Below, in pieces: positions 12,735 to 13,798 of a stretch of DNA of 13,798 nucleotides. Positions within the stretch are counted from its first letter, which is position 1, and each line of letters opens with the position of its first letter. The DNA is from CAYYNP01 sp964472545. GTDB taxonomy: Bacteria; Planctomycetota; Planctomycetia; Pirellulales; Thermoguttaceae. The position numbers and the translations under genes were made by a program. Location: NCBI GenBank assembly GCA_964472545.1, contig CAYYNP010000268.1, positions 1-13,798 on the forward strand, written 5' to 3'. Below the pieces are notes generated by a model. It was given only the letters and a program-made list of their open reading frames with translations. It did not search any database and had not been told where the DNA came from.

Positions 12735-13673
12735 TCAATCGGGGCTCAGGAAGTCCAACTTCCGACGGTTGGCGTGATACAACAGGCCTACCAGGCGAGC
12801 TTGGACCATCAGCAAGTAGACCATGGTGGCCACGGCCAAGAATATCCCGATGTAGAGCCGCGTTTCGATCCCTCCGAAACCGGGTTCTTCCAACAGATCG
12901 AAGTAGTCGAAGATATCGAAGACCAGGAACTTGGCGTAGGTAAAGCCGAGCACGACCGCCCACGGCCCGGGGGCCCGCGCTACCGCACGAACGAGAATCC
13001 TCGGATCGAGCCCCTCCAGCGACGCCCTGGTAACAACGGCCATCATGGCCGTGGGGAAATAGAGCATGCCGAGGCTCCGCAGGATCCATCCGAGAAGCGC
13101 GTCGGGATACGTCAGGAACATCTCGTGTGTCGTGGCGAACATCCCCATGACGTTGAACGCCAACGGCATCATGGAGGACCAGAAGTGCAGGTCTTCGTTG
13201 ACCCAACTGTAGATGATATACGGGAAGTCGGCGGCCAGGATGACGGAAAGGAACAGCATGGCCGGCAGAAACACTTCGTCTCCCGCCGCGGCCAGATTGG
13301 GCAAGCTCGGTGAGAAGTTCTCGCCGAAGCACGTGCTGCGGCTGATCCGCAAGAGATAGGCCGCCAAGTAGACGTAGATCACGACTAGCAGGGCCGCATA
13401 GACCAAAATCAGCCGTGAGGGCCCTGCCGGGCTTTCGGCGTTGCTGAGGACCTTGAAGAACCCCCACACGCCGAGTACCGCAAAGCCCGCCAAAGCGAAT
13501 ATCAACAGCGCTCCCCAACCGATGAACGGGTAGATCAGCGCGTGTGGCAGCCGGATGAAGAACTCTCCCGGCCTCTGCGGGATCTTCCTCGACGAGGCGC
13601 TGGATGAACTCCACGTCGGCAAAGCGGCGCCCGGGCGGATCTCCGGCGCGCCGACCGACGACGGCGGACCCAC
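12735..13673 (-). CDS. Polytopic membrane protein, unknown function; 5' end uncertain
   Basis: 312 residues from a GTG start. A proline/serine-rich N-terminus (1-36) leads to about seven helices: PHALIYPFIGWGALLIFAL (43-61), LILVYAALLVVIYVYLAAYLL (88-108), VFLPAMLFLSVILAADF (134-150), two in 166-213, one in 236-260 and one in 272-296. It ends ARLVGLLYHANRRKLDFL (292-309), a tail resembling that of other planctomycete membrane proteins as I recall them. I cannot name a family. The frame stays open to a TGA at 13758-13760, with no ATG, GTG, TTG or CTG between that stop and 13673, and no ribosome binding site precedes the GTG. The third-position G/C bias continues upstream of the GTG, so the true start may be non-canonical or a frameshift may lie near 13750. 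The GYF_2-domain gene follows closely. Confidence 0.7.
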   Translation of the reverse strand: MGPPSSVGAPEIRPGAALPTWSSSSASSRKIPQRPGEFFIRLPHALIYPFIGWGALLIFALAGFAVLGVWGFFKVLSNAESPAGPSRLILVYAALLVVIYVYLAAYLLRISRSTCFGENFSPSLPNLAAAGDEVFLPAMLFLSVILAADFPYIIYSWVNEDLHFWSSMMPLAFNVMGMFATTHEMFLTYPDALLGWILRSLGMLYFPTAMMAVVTRASLEGLDPRILVRAVARAPGPWAVVLGFTYAKFLVFDIFDYFDLLEEPGFGGIETRLYIGIFLAVATMVYLLMVQARLVGLLYHANRRKLDFLSPD

Positions 13674-13780
13674 GACCGACGGGGGAACGAAAGCGGGTGT
13701 CGGATCGGGGCGCGGCTGCGCGGCGGGCTCCGAGAGAGAAAAGTGGCTCTTCCGTTTTCAGGTGCAGAACGCTAGGAATA

Positions 13781-13794
13781 CGGCCTTCAGGCCG
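13781..13794. repeat. Short perfect hairpin at the window edge
   Basis: CGGCC (13781-13785) pairs with GGCCG (13790-13794), loop TTCA. It lies in the presumed intergenic region upstream of the polytopic membrane gene and may be part of a longer repeat cut by the window end. Confidence 0.35.
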
Positions 13795-13798
13795 GCGG

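Noticed and set aside
12718..13614. Alternative frame across the polytopic membrane gene, beginning with a protein-like helix
   Set aside because: Its opening residues look plausible, but it soon becomes Arg/Gly/Ser-rich, and third-position G/C is higher in the membrane-protein frame (my count over 13572-13670: 29 of 33 against 26 of 33).
1..13798. CRISPR array, tRNA, rRNA, transposase or prophage
   Set aside because: No regularly spaced direct repeats, no cloverleaf-like segments noticed by eye, and no protein with transposase, integrase or phage motifs. A tRNAscan/Infernal run would settle small RNAs.

Overview
The window is GC-rich with strong G/C bias at third codon positions. Long multi-membrane proteins with proline- or alanine-rich linkers, a GYF_2-type domain protein, a membrane-anchored QW-repeat protein and several hairpin-forming intergenic repeats together suggest a planctomycete, probably of the Pirellulales type. 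This is an inference from style and gene content; there is no rRNA or other marker gene. No tRNA, rRNA, CRISPR array, transposase or phage gene was seen.

The layout is convergent. The left arm (1-5298) runs on the + strand: a complete 6-phosphogluconate dehydrogenase (gnd), a 200-bp hairpin-rich repeat element, an SDR oxidoreductase resembling SDR-type mannonate oxidoreductases, a SIMPL-domain protein with no signal peptide, and a 657-residue membrane protein. That last protein reads as a divergent ammonium-transporter (Amt) fold followed by a proline-rich linker and an unrecognised C-terminal domain. A tandem pair of near-identical perfect hairpins lies where the two arms meet (5398-5460).

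The right arm (5512-13673) runs on the - strand. In transcription order it encodes a polytopic membrane protein, a GYF_2-domain membrane protein, xseB (exonuclease VII small subunit), a farnesyl-diphosphate-synthase-type prenyltransferase (ispA-like), dxs, and a single-pass membrane protein with three squalene-cyclase-like QW motifs. xseB, ispA and dxs keep the order known from E. coli. ispA and dxs overlap by one base (TAATG), so translation is probably coupled; together they make the first isoprenoid precursor (DXP) and elongate the C5 units to a C15 diphosphate. The left arm contributes pentose-phosphate and probably sugar-acid metabolism.

The most unusual object is the Amt-like protein at 3325-5298. 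It keeps the recognisable course of Amt helices, but by my hand alignment it has lost both pore histidines, the substrate-site aspartate and the Phe-gate residues, and it carries an extra C-terminal module. It could be an ammonium-transporter-derived sensor or scaffold rather than a transporter. Also notable are the 1462-1656 element, the altered cofactor-region loop of DXS, and the IPVD-repeat stalk of the QW-motif protein.
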